Source: Paucimonas lemoignei (lineage in GTDB: Bacteria; Pseudomonadota; Gammaproteobacteria; Burkholderiales; Burkholderiaceae_D). From it: a DNA stretch of 64,000 nt. Below, piece after piece: positions 55,772-62,671 of the stretch. A model generated the notes under the pieces. It did not search any database. It was not told the origin of the DNA and worked only from the letters and a program-made list of their open reading frames with translations. The stretch's first letter is position 1, and each line of letters starts with the position of its first letter. The position numbers were made by a program, and so were the translations under genes. Where the stretch lies: contig NZ_SLZQ01000001.1 of NCBI RefSeq assembly GCF_004342585.1, positions 558,001 to 622,000 on the forward strand, read 5' to 3'.

Positions 55772-56206
55772 ATGACAATAGACTGGAACCACTTTACGCC
55801 TTGGGCTTCCGTTGCGGGTGGAATTTTGATTGGCCTTGCCGCCGCCGGTTTCGTGCTATTCAATGGCCGCATCGCCGGCATCAGCGGCATTCTCGCCGGT
55901 CTGCTCACTCCCAAGCGTGGCGACGTCACATGGCGCCTGGCATTTATCGCCGGCCTGATTGCCGCGCCGCTGGCATATCAACTGTTTGCTGCCCTCCCGG
56001 CAATACAGGTAGAAACGAGCTTGCCCATGCTGGCCGCGGCCGGGCTGCTGGTTGGCATCGGCGTCCGTTACGGCGGCGGCTGCACCAGCGGCCATGGCAT
56101 CTGCGGGTTGTCACGCCTGTCTTCACGATCGCTGGTAGCCACGCTGTGCTTCATGGCTGCCGCCTTCATTACGGTTTTCACCGTCCGCCACATTCTCGGA
56201 GCATGA
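55772..56206 (+). CDS. YeeE/YedE-family membrane protein (thiosulfate/sulfur transport half)
   Basis: 144 aa with about four membrane segments. The family's conserved sulfur-relay motif GGGCTSGHGICGLSRLS (about residues 112-128) contains two Cys. E. coli YeeE imports thiosulfate; this is a half-size form whose partner is the next gene. The ATG at 55772 has GGAA 5 nt upstream; the frame is open farther but less likely. First of three plus-strand genes with 4- and 16-nt gaps. Confidence 0.87.
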   Translation: MTIDWNHFTPWASVAGGILIGLAAAGFVLFNGRIAGISGILAGLLTPKRGDVTWRLAFIAGLIAAPLAYQLFAALPAIQVETSLPMLAAAGLLVGIGVRYGGGCTSGHGICGLSRLSSRSLVATLCFMAAAFITVFTVRHILGA

Positions 56207-56210
56207 TGCA

Positions 56211-56663
56211 ATGAATATCCTGTTTGCCTTCGTGTTTGGCCTGGTATTCGGCCTGGGACTGATCGTATCCGGCCTGGCCAATCCGGCCAAAGTATTGGGA
56301 TTCCTCGACCTTGCTGGCCTGTGGGATCCTTCCCTCATCCTGGTGATGACCGGCGGAATCGCCATCGGCGCAGTGGCATTCGCCATCGCCAGGCAACGAG
56401 CCCGAACCCTGCTCGGCTTTCCCATGCAATTGCCGACTGCGCGCCATATCGACAAGCGCCTGGTCGGCGGCAGCCTGATGTTCGGAATCGGCTGGGGACT
56501 TGCCGGCATCTGTCCGGGGCCGTCAGTGATATTGCTGGGCGCCGGCGTGAAAGCGGGCTTCGTATTTGTTGCCGCCATGCTGATTGGCATGGCATTCTTC
56601 GAATTCCTCGAACGCCACCGCGCCAGAACCGCACGGACGGTTTCAAGCGGCAGCATGCAGTAA
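56211..56663 (+). CDS. DUF6691/YeeE-YedE second half-transporter
   Basis: 150 aa, about four membrane segments. The Cys motif is GWGLAGICPGPSVILL (about residues 94-109), with LGLIVSGLANPAKVLGFLD near the N-terminus. It is the usual partner of the preceding protein; the two halves should form one pseudo-symmetric channel. Starts 4 nt after the first half. Confidence 0.87.
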   Translation: MNILFAFVFGLVFGLGLIVSGLANPAKVLGFLDLAGLWDPSLILVMTGGIAIGAVAFAIARQRARTLLGFPMQLPTARHIDKRLVGGSLMFGIGWGLAGICPGPSVILLGAGVKAGFVFVAAMLIGMAFFEFLERHRARTARTVSSGSMQ

Positions 56664-56679
56664 AGGGCAATACGTACGC

Positions 56680-57474
56680 ATGCTTGTTACCGTTACCCTT
56701 GGCATTCTGATTGGCGCAATACTTGGCTTGACCGGCGCTGGCGGCGCCATCCTCTCCGTCCCCGCCCTGGTATTCAGCTTGAACTGGAGCATGCAACAGG
56801 CGGCACCGGTCGCCCTGGTTGCTGTCGCTATCGGAGCCGGCATCGGTGCTGCAGAAGGTTTGCGTCGTGGGCTGGTCCGTTACAAGGCGGCGTTTTTAAT
56901 GGCGGCGGTTGGGGCGCTACTCACGCCGCTGGGAATCCGCGTGGCAAATACTTTGCCGCAAGACCGGCTGATGGTGATATTTGCAGCGGTCATGCTGCTA
57001 TCGGCAGCGCGCCAGCTGCATCACAAGAATGCCCATGGCGATGAAATGGTCGCGCCATACAAGCCTGGCTGGGTCAATCCCGAAACCGGGCGCTTCCACT
57101 GGACCTGGCCGACCGCCCTGCTGCTGTCATCGATCGGCGCGCTGACGGGCTTCCTCGCGGGCCTGTTGGGCGTCGGCGGCGCCTTTGTGATGGTGCCCTT
57201 GCTGCAGCGCTTCACGAATGTGTCGATGCACGGGGTCGTCGCTACCGCGCTGATGGTCACGGCGCTCATCAGCACCAGCGGCGTTTTCAGCGCCGTACTG
57301 CATGGCGCGACGCTGCCAATGCCGGTCACGGCTGCCTTTGCCGGAGCGATCGCTGCAGGCATGATCGTCGGGCGCCTGCTGTCGAGGCGCGCTACGGGGC
57401 GCCACGTACAACTTGGATTTGCCACTCTGCTTATTGTCGTTGCTGGCAGCCTGCTGGCCAAGGCGCTTGGGTAG
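56680..57474 (+). CDS. TSUP-family sulfite/sulfonate permease (TauE/SafE)
   Basis: 264 aa, about eight membrane helices in two repeats; LGLTGAGGAILSVPAL and GLLGVGGAFVMVPLL are the paired family motifs. In bigR-type operons this permease exports sulfite made by persulfide oxidation, which fits the neighbouring Blh-type hydrolase. The ATG at 56680 is 16 nt after the previous stop. Ended by the terminator at 57484-57515. Confidence 0.87.
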   Translation: MLVTVTLGILIGAILGLTGAGGAILSVPALVFSLNWSMQQAAPVALVAVAIGAGIGAAEGLRRGLVRYKAAFLMAAVGALLTPLGIRVANTLPQDRLMVIFAAVMLLSAARQLHHKNAHGDEMVAPYKPGWVNPETGRFHWTWPTALLLSSIGALTGFLAGLLGVGGAFVMVPLLQRFTNVSMHGVVATALMVTALISTSGVFSAVLHGATLPMPVTAAFAGAIAAGMIVGRLLSRRATGRHVQLGFATLLIVVAGSLLAKALG

Positions 57475-57483
57475 CCTGACATG

Positions 57484-57515
57484 AAAAAAGGGCGACTCGG
57501 TCGCCCTTCAATTTT
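57484..57515. terminator. Bidirectional terminator after the TSUP gene
   Basis: A perfect 9-bp stem AAGGGCGAC/GTCGCCCTT with loop TCG, preceded by an A-run and followed by CAATTTT. It can serve the TSUP gene (plus) and the small secreted-protein gene (minus). Confidence 0.75.
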
Positions 57516-57554
57516 GCATGGCTTCAGCAGGCAGCCACCGAACTCGACTGCAGC

Positions 57555-57947
57555 TCAGCGGCGCCCCGGCGCATAAATATTGCGCCCGGCCTCATCGATC
57601 TGGCGCCGCAATTCGCGCCGTTCTTCGGGCGACATGCGTCCGCCCCGTCGACCGTCATCCGGCGGCGCCTGCCAGTATCCGCCCTGTTGCTGCCCGTTGC
57701 GGAACTGGTCGTCGCGACCGTTGCGGCCATCGTAGCCTCCGCGTCCATCATTACCGCCGCGGCGATCATAATCCGGGTATCCACCGCCATCGCCGCGCCG
57801 CGCCTGAGAAGCCCTTGCCCACTCCATCTGACGCTCGACCCGGGCACTATCCTCGCTTTGCCAATCCTGCGCAGGTCCGGCCATGGCACCTGCCATGCTC
57901 ACGGACAGCAAGAGTGCGAAACCCAATTTTCCGAATGTCATTTTCAT
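57555..57947 (-). CDS. Secreted low-complexity Gly/Arg/Asp-rich protein
   Basis: 130 aa, not recognised. Signal peptide ending GAMA|GP (about residue 23); then residues 50-105 are rich in Gly, Arg, Asp, Asn and Gln (RRGGNDGRGGYDGRNGRDD) and likely disordered, and the C-terminus MSPEERRELRRQIDEAGR is a short charged helix. Third-position base use matches its neighbours. Divergent from ompR, 193 bp away, so co-regulation by OmpR is possible. Start: the ATG at 57945-57947 or the Met two codons on. Confidence 0.72.
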   Translation of the reverse strand: MKMTFGKLGFALLLSVSMAGAMAGPAQDWQSEDSARVERQMEWARASQARRGDGGGYPDYDRRGGNDGRGGYDGRNGRDDQFRNGQQQGGYWQAPPDDGRRGGRMSPEERRELRRQIDEAGRNIYAPGRR

Positions 57948-58073
57948 TAATCAGCTTTCCAAAAACCTTGGCAAGAAACAAGCTGTACACTTGTGCAACT
58001 GGCGCTTGCCTGTCTTGATATGCTAAGTGTATGCCGTATGCAAAGCCGCCATAAGGAGCAGCTCGGTAAAGTG

Positions 58074-58090
58074 TGTAACAGTTTGTAATG
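58074..58090 (+). promoter_or_regulatory. Tandem OmpR-like sites upstream of ompR
   Basis: TGTAACA (58074-58080) and TGTAATG (58084-58090) are spaced one helical turn (10 bp) apart. Direct heptamers with this period and a TGTAAC core resemble sites of OmpR-family regulators. They end 16 bp before a -35-like TTGCCA. Confidence 0.5.
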
Positions 58091-58106
58091 GGGGCCGGCC
58101 CTGCTA

Positions 58107-58137
58107 TTGCCAAACAGAATACTAGCGTTACTATATC
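58107..58137 (+). promoter_or_regulatory. Candidate ompR promoter
   Basis: TTGCCA (58107-58112) and TATATC (58132-58137), 19 bp apart. Transcription would begin at or within a few bases of the ompR ATG (58141), and no ribosome binding site precedes that ATG. Confidence 0.35.
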
Positions 58138-58140
58138 AGC

Positions 58141-58893
58141 ATGAATACGACCAATTCCACTGCCAATGCTACCGCTCCGCAAACACGGGTGCTGGTAGTC
58201 GATGACGATCTGCGCTTGCGCGATTTGCTGCGCAGATACCTGACCGAACAGGGTTTCCAAGTCGTTACCGCGGAAAATGCCCAGGCCATGAACAAGCTGT
58301 GGCTGCGTGAGCGTTACGACATGCTCATCCTGGACCTGATGCTGCCGGGCGAAGATGGCTTGTCGATCTGCCGCCGTCTGCGCGGCGCCGGCGACCAGAC
58401 CCCGATCATCATGCTGACGGCCAAGGACGAGGATGTCGACCGTATCATCGGCCTGGAAATGGGGGCGGATGACTATCTTCCCAAGCCTTTCAATCCGCGT
58501 GAACTGGTGGCGCGCATCAACGCGGTCCTTCGACGCAAGGGAACGGATGAAGCGCCGGGCGCACCCTCAGAGAAACCGCAAGTGTTCGAATTCGGCGATT
58601 TCGTCCTGGATCTCGGTACGCGCACCCTGAAGAAAAATGGGCAACCGGTATCGCTGACGACTGGCGAATTTTCGGTGTTGAAGGTCTTCGCCCGCCATGC
58701 GCGTCAGCCGTTATCGCGGGAAAAGCTGATGGAACTGGCACGGGGTCGCGAATATGAAGTGTTCGACCGCAGCCTCGATGTGCAGATCTCGCGCCTGCGC
58801 AAGCTGATCGAGCCCGATCCTTCCAATCCGCTTTACATCCAGACGGTATGGGGACTCGGTTACGTATTCATTCCTGAAGGACAGCCGCGCTAA
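58141..58893 (+). CDS. ompR: OmpR-family response regulator
   Basis: 250 aa: receiver domain with the acidic pair VVDDD (about residues 19-23), phospho-acceptor Asp65 (LILDLMLPGEDG), LTAKDED and LPKPFNPRELVARI, then a winged-helix DNA-binding domain with SLDVQISRLRKLIEPDP and WGLGYVF. Operates with the adjacent EnvZ-type kinase (26 nt downstream). An extended N-terminal Asn/Thr-rich lead of about 15 residues is present. Likely autoregulated through the sites at 58074-58090. Confidence 0.94.
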   Translation: MNTTNSTANATAPQTRVLVVDDDLRLRDLLRRYLTEQGFQVVTAENAQAMNKLWLRERYDMLILDLMLPGEDGLSICRRLRGAGDQTPIIMLTAKDEDVDRIIGLEMGADDYLPKPFNPRELVARINAVLRRKGTDEAPGAPSEKPQVFEFGDFVLDLGTRTLKKNGQPVSLTTGEFSVLKVFARHARQPLSREKLMELARGREYEVFDRSLDVQISRLRKLIEPDPSNPLYIQTVWGLGYVFIPEGQPR

Positions 58894-58919
58894 GCACCAA
58901 TACCAGCTAATCCCCGCCC

Positions 58920-60305
58920 ATGTCGAACCTCGTCAAGCGCCTGCCCTGGCTGAAAAGCGGCCTGTTCTGGCGCACCTTCATCCTGCTGGCATTGCTGATC
59001 ACCACCAGCATGGCGGCGTGGGTGTATGGCGTGCGCTCGGTTGAGCGTGCACCGCGTGCGCGCCAGATTGCCGCCCAGGTCGTATCGATGGTCACGATCA
59101 CGCGTGCCGCCCTCACCCACTCTGCGCCCGATTTGCGCCGCGAGCTGTTGTTCGACCTGGCCAGCAATGAAGGCATCCGCGTCTATCCGTTGGAAGACAC
59201 CGACGTCGTCGAGCGCTACACGGGCGGCAATCTCGCGCCGCTCGTGCAGGAACAGGTGCGCGCCAAGCTGGGCGAAGATACCCGGTTCGCGCGCAAGGTC
59301 AACGATGTCGAAGGATTCTGGGTCAGCTTCAATATCGATGACGACGCTTATTGGCTCATGCTGGACCGTGGACGTATCGACCGCAACTCGGGCGTGCAGT
59401 GGCTGGGCTGGGGCACCGTCACGCTGCTGCTGGCACTGATCGGCGCGCTGTTCATTTCAGGCTTCGTCAATCTGCCGCTGGCACGCCTGACTGCTGCCAC
59501 CCGTGCCGTCGCCAAAGGCCGGCAACCGGAAAAACTGCCGGAAAAAGGCCCGCGCGAAATCCGCGAAGCCAACCGCAGTTTCAACCAGATGGTGAGCGAC
59601 CTGGAACGAATCGAATCCGACCGTGCGCTCATCCTTGCCGGTATTTCCCACGATTTGCGCACGCCGATTTCCCGCATGCTCCTGGAAGTGGAAATGGCCG
59701 GGCTCGATCCCGAAGCGCGCGCCGGCATGCAGGCAGACCTGGCACAGATGGATGCGATCATCGGGCAATTCCTCGATTATGCCCGTCCTGATGATCCGTC
59801 CTCCATGCGCCTGACCGATCTATCCATCCTGCTACAGGAAATAGTTCAGGATACGGCACGACTGTCCGATGTAAAAATCAGCGCCCATATCGACGAAGGA
59901 CTTGCCGTGATGGGTCAGGCTACCGATATCAAACGCGTGTTCACCAACCTGGTCGAGAATGCGCGGCGTTACGCCAGGCACGAGGATGGATCGCCGATTG
60001 CGATTGACCTGCAATGTCACCGTGATAGCAACGTCGCGGTAATCGAGTTCGCGGATGATGGTCCGGGAGTACCGCAAGAAGCACTGGAGCGCTTGCTGCG
60101 GCCATTCACCCGCCTGGACGTCGCGCGTAGCCAAGCCAATGGTGCGGGTCTGGGCCTGGCGATCGTGGACCGCCTGATCAAGCGCCATCATGGCAAGCTG
60201 CAATTGGACAACCGCAGCACGGGCGGCTTGGCGATTCGGATTGAATTACCTCTGGCACAGAGTCCGCGCAATGCGGGAACTGCAACGGAATCGAATGCGG
60301 CATGA
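58920..60305 (+). CDS. envZ: EnvZ-type osmosensor histidine kinase
   Basis: 461 aa: membrane helix about 16-36, a periplasmic domain of about 125 residues, second helix about 162-182, HAMP domain (about 183-235), dimerisation domain with phospho-accepting His244 in GISHDLRTPISRMLLE, and ATPase domain with NLVENARRYA (N box), FADDGPGVP (G1) and NGAGLGLAIVDRLI (G2). Overall layout and pairing with ompR make EnvZ the best name. Confidence 0.94.
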   Translation: MSNLVKRLPWLKSGLFWRTFILLALLITTSMAAWVYGVRSVERAPRARQIAAQVVSMVTITRAALTHSAPDLRRELLFDLASNEGIRVYPLEDTDVVERYTGGNLAPLVQEQVRAKLGEDTRFARKVNDVEGFWVSFNIDDDAYWLMLDRGRIDRNSGVQWLGWGTVTLLLALIGALFISGFVNLPLARLTAATRAVAKGRQPEKLPEKGPREIREANRSFNQMVSDLERIESDRALILAGISHDLRTPISRMLLEVEMAGLDPEARAGMQADLAQMDAIIGQFLDYARPDDPSSMRLTDLSILLQEIVQDTARLSDVKISAHIDEGLAVMGQATDIKRVFTNLVENARRYARHEDGSPIAIDLQCHRDSNVAVIEFADDGPGVPQEALERLLRPFTRLDVARSQANGAGLGLAIVDRLIKRHHGKLQLDNRSTGGLAIRIELPLAQSPRNAGTATESNAA

Positions 60306-60329
60306 CCTGCTTCATGCATCAGGTCATGC
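60300..60329. terminator. Hairpin over the envZ stop codon
   Basis: A perfect 10-bp stem GCATGACCTG/CAGGTCATGC with a 10-nt loop overlaps the envZ stop codon (60303-60305), between convergent genes. No U-tract on the plus strand, so termination is uncertain. Confidence 0.4.
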
Positions 60330-60341
60330 CGCTGTAATTGA

Positions 60342-60641
60342 TCAGTCCTCGTGATGCTTATCGCTGATCTGTCCTTCGCTGAACAGCACCTCGCGTAGTT
60401 CATGGTCCAATTTCGCATCACGACGCCGTATCCATTCCAGCATCATGGCTGCATGTTCCTTTTCTTCGTCGCGATTATGTTCAAGAATGCGGCGCAATTC
60501 CGGATCCGAACAGGCATCCATCCGTTGGTTATACCAGTCGACCGCTTCCAGTTCCTCCATTAGAGAAACAATGGCCCGGTGCATGTCCAATGTCTCTGCA
60601 GACAGTTTTTCGATTGGTTCGTGAAAGCCTTCGCTTGCCAT
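60342..60641 (-). CDS. Encapsulated-ferritin-like (EncFtn) protein without targeting peptide
   Basis: 99 aa, two-helix ferritin-like protein expected to form its iron site across a dimer interface. It closely follows the pattern of Rhodospirillum rubrum EncFtn: MEELEAVDWYNQRMDA and HNRDEEKEHAAMMLEW. The iron ligands map to Glu30, Glu60 and His63, with Trp36/Tyr37 nearby. The C-terminus stops soon after the second helix (SDKHHED) and lacks the encapsulin-docking extension. GAGGAG precedes the ATG. No encapsulin, bacterioferritin or iron gene lies nearby. Confidence 0.85.
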   Translation of the reverse strand: MASEGFHEPIEKLSAETLDMHRAIVSLMEELEAVDWYNQRMDACSDPELRRILEHNRDEEKEHAAMMLEWIRRRDAKLDHELREVLFSEGQISDKHHED

Positions 60642-61012
60642 GGATACTCCTCTTTTCAGCGTGTATTGTTGATAAGCTTGCTTGATCCTCTTCTTATGAT
60701 ATTTAAATCACATATAGTTTCCCTGTTTGCACGTACTTAAACGGAATTTTTATTGCGATCAAAGGGGCATTTCCGCTCTGAATCATTTGAGCGGTGCATA
60801 TTCTGCATTGATGTCTTGGCTGAAACTTTTGCGTATTTTGGAGTGCCTAGCGTCTGGAACACCTGCCTGTCCTGTTCCTAAGATGCCCTCATATCCGATG
60901 CAGCGTTATCCGATAGAGACATCCCAATCTATTGTTTGATCCACTTCAAGCATTAAAACCTAGAGTTCGGCAAAGTGCTGTATATTCATACAGCACAAAT
61001 CCATGGTGAACC
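60642..61012. other. 371-bp gap between EncFtn-like and integrase-like genes
   Basis: AT-rich. It contains a LexA box (60975-60996) next to the integrase-like gene and, near the EncFtn side, an imperfect palindrome TGATATTTAAATCA (60697-60710) that may be an operator. A 70-codon frame at 60727-60939 starts with TTG, has no ribosome binding site and unusual composition, so I do not call it. No attC- or attI-like site recognised. Confidence 0.5.
60975..60996 (+). promoter_or_regulatory. LexA (SOS) box
   Basis: CTGTATATTCATACAG at 60978-60993 fits the E. coli-type consensus CTGT-N8-ACAG, and the palindrome extends to 9-bp perfect arms (GTGCTGTAT/ATACAGCAC). It lies 19 nt before the integrase-like ATG at 61013, so that gene should be SOS-induced. 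Confidence 0.85.
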
Positions 61013-61522
61013 ATGCTGCAGCCAACTCGATACTCCTGCTCTCCCAAGCTTATCGAACAGCTTTGCCAAAGCCTGCGGGACAGCCGATACAGCAGCAACT
61101 CCGTGGAAACCTATAGCCATTGGGTGAGCAGTTATATCCATTTCCATGGCTTTCGGCATCCCATCAATATGGGAGCCATGGAGGTAAGGCAATTCCTTAC
61201 CTATCTGGTTAATGAGCACAGGATTTCGTACACGACTTATATTCACGCACTTTGCGCGCTGCTATATCTTTATAAAAAATTGCTGAGGAAAGAAATAGGC
61301 TGGATCGACAATGGCCCACCGCCAGCCTGCCCGCGCAAACTGTCGGATGCCAAGGTACCAGCAAAAGCCGGAAAGCAATTGGAAATGCCGTTGACGCACC
61401 TGCGCGCCAATCCACCTGCCGCTATTTCATGCTCGCAGCCGCCGGAGCACCACAAGAAAAGCAAAATCGGGCAAATGCACTCTTTCGCGCCTGGCAGTGA
61501 GCGCAATTGTCATGCAGCTTAA
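61013..61522 (+). CDS. Truncated integron-integrase-like protein (N-terminal core-binding domain only)
   Basis: 169 aa. Residues about 15-112 follow the N-terminal SAM-like domain of integron integrases (IntI): SRYSSNSVETYSHWV, YIHFHGFRHPINMG, EVRQFLTYLVNE and ALCALLYLYKKLL are in IntI order and spacing. The catalytic tyrosine-recombinase domain (R-H-R-Y) is entirely absent; residues 113-169 match nothing I know, and the last 101 bp overlap the opposite-strand zinc-ribbon gene. The LexA box upstream parallels SOS control of true intI genes. It may be a decayed integrase or a small DNA-binding protein in its own right. Confidence 0.75.
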   Translation: MLQPTRYSCSPKLIEQLCQSLRDSRYSSNSVETYSHWVSSYIHFHGFRHPINMGAMEVRQFLTYLVNEHRISYTTYIHALCALLYLYKKLLRKEIGWIDNGPPPACPRKLSDAKVPAKAGKQLEMPLTHLRANPPAAISCSQPPEHHKKSKIGQMHSFAPGSERNCHAA

Positions 61523-62468
61523 TGCCGCAATGTGAACAATATCCGTTAGCCTGGTTGTCGAGCTTGACAGCCCGTTCGCACCCGGGACAAACACCTTTGG
61601 CCAGCCTGGCGATTGCCGTGTCATAGCTCATCTCTTCGCGACGGGCGCTGTCCGGCTGCTGTTCCGCCAGCTTTTGCCTTTCCAGATACCGGTTCAATGC
61701 CTTGATCGTTTGCCGGCCGATCAACACCGTGACAATGATGCCGGCGATGTATCGGACGTAGCCGCCATAGCTGGGCAAGTACGGCACCAGTTCGACAAAA
61801 AATGCGAACAGTGCAAAAAAGATGAAGCCCCAGACGAATGGCCAGTAAGCACTTTTACGCTTTTTGGCAAACAGCCATCCGGCAATCGCCAGCAATGGTA
61901 GCGTCAGCGCGAGGCGATACAGGAATACGCGCAACTCCTGCTTTCGCTGCGCTGCAGATAGTTTTTCGCTTGCGTCTTGCTGGATGGCGTCCAGCTCACG
62001 CTGTGATGCATCCTGTGCCTGGCGCGCATTGAGTGCTGCCTGCTGCTGATCTTCGACTTTAGCGCGCGCCGCTCTTTCCGCCGCTTTAAGCTCGTCCAGC
62101 GCTTTTGTTCTCGCGATGAGTTCCTGGTCCTGGTCAGGACGCATAGTCGCATGGCGCGTGGAAAGCCAGTTCGAAAAGGTGTCATGCGCAGTACGGGAAT
62201 TGGACTGGGCGACATTCAGTTTAAGCTCGGCCTGTTCGAGCGCCTCGTTGGCGACGCGCGCATTTTCCTGCGCAAGGCGTATCTTCTCTCGCGCCTCCCG
62301 GGCGGCAGGTTGCGCCTCAAAATCCTCAAGCGTATACCTATGCTCGACCTTCGGCAGATTGGAAATAAGCGTTCCGCCCAGGCCAATGAGGAATGTCGCA
62401 AAGACGAATGCCACCAGCCATAATCCGCGCCTGAACCATTTTTCCGAAAGCCGCAGGGATTTACTCAT
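61422..62468 (-). CDS. Membrane-bound coiled-coil zinc-ribbon protein
   Basis: 348 aa, function unknown. N-terminal membrane helix (about residues 15-35), a long Ala/Glu/Gln/Arg-rich coiled coil (about 50-180), three hydrophobic segments (about 187-265), then a C-terminal double zinc ribbon: CPGCERA and CSHCGIK, then CAHCQAR and CFSCGAP. The ATG at 62466-62468 has GGAG 7 nt upstream; the longer frame is unlikely. The last part overlaps the integrase-like gene on the other strand. Similar zinc-ribbon proteins occur in Burkholderiales, sometimes annotated as peptidases without evidence. Confidence 0.78.
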   Translation of the reverse strand: MSKSLRLSEKWFRRGLWLVAFVFATFLIGLGGTLISNLPKVEHRYTLEDFEAQPAAREAREKIRLAQENARVANEALEQAELKLNVAQSNSRTAHDTFSNWLSTRHATMRPDQDQELIARTKALDELKAAERAARAKVEDQQQAALNARQAQDASQRELDAIQQDASEKLSAAQRKQELRVFLYRLALTLPLLAIAGWLFAKKRKSAYWPFVWGFIFFALFAFFVELVPYLPSYGGYVRYIAGIIVTVLIGRQTIKALNRYLERQKLAEQQPDSARREEMSYDTAIARLAKGVCPGCERAVKLDNQANGYCSHCGIKLHDNCAHCQARKSAFARFCFSCGAPAAASMK

Positions 62469-62671
62469 CAGGGTTCTCCATATCAAATTGCGGATGTTTT
62501 TGCCGCAAGTGACTGCAATATCGAATTCGGATTCCTGTCCAGCATGCCGTGCCAGTCCACCGAACAAGCGCGCATCGAGCGCCATACGTCAGATGTAATA
62601 CATGACCGCCATCACCAGCAACATGTCACAAAACTGTTTTACTCATTCTTATTGTGACGTCGAGTTGGTAT

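Noticed and set aside
60727-60939. 70-codon plus-strand frame between EncFtn-like and integrase-like genes
   Set aside because: TTG start, no ribosome binding site, composition unlike neighbouring genes, no recognisable domain.
60642-61012. attI/attC sites beside the integrase-like gene
   Set aside because: No GTTRRRY core with a matching inverse core found by eye; no cassette-like array follows.
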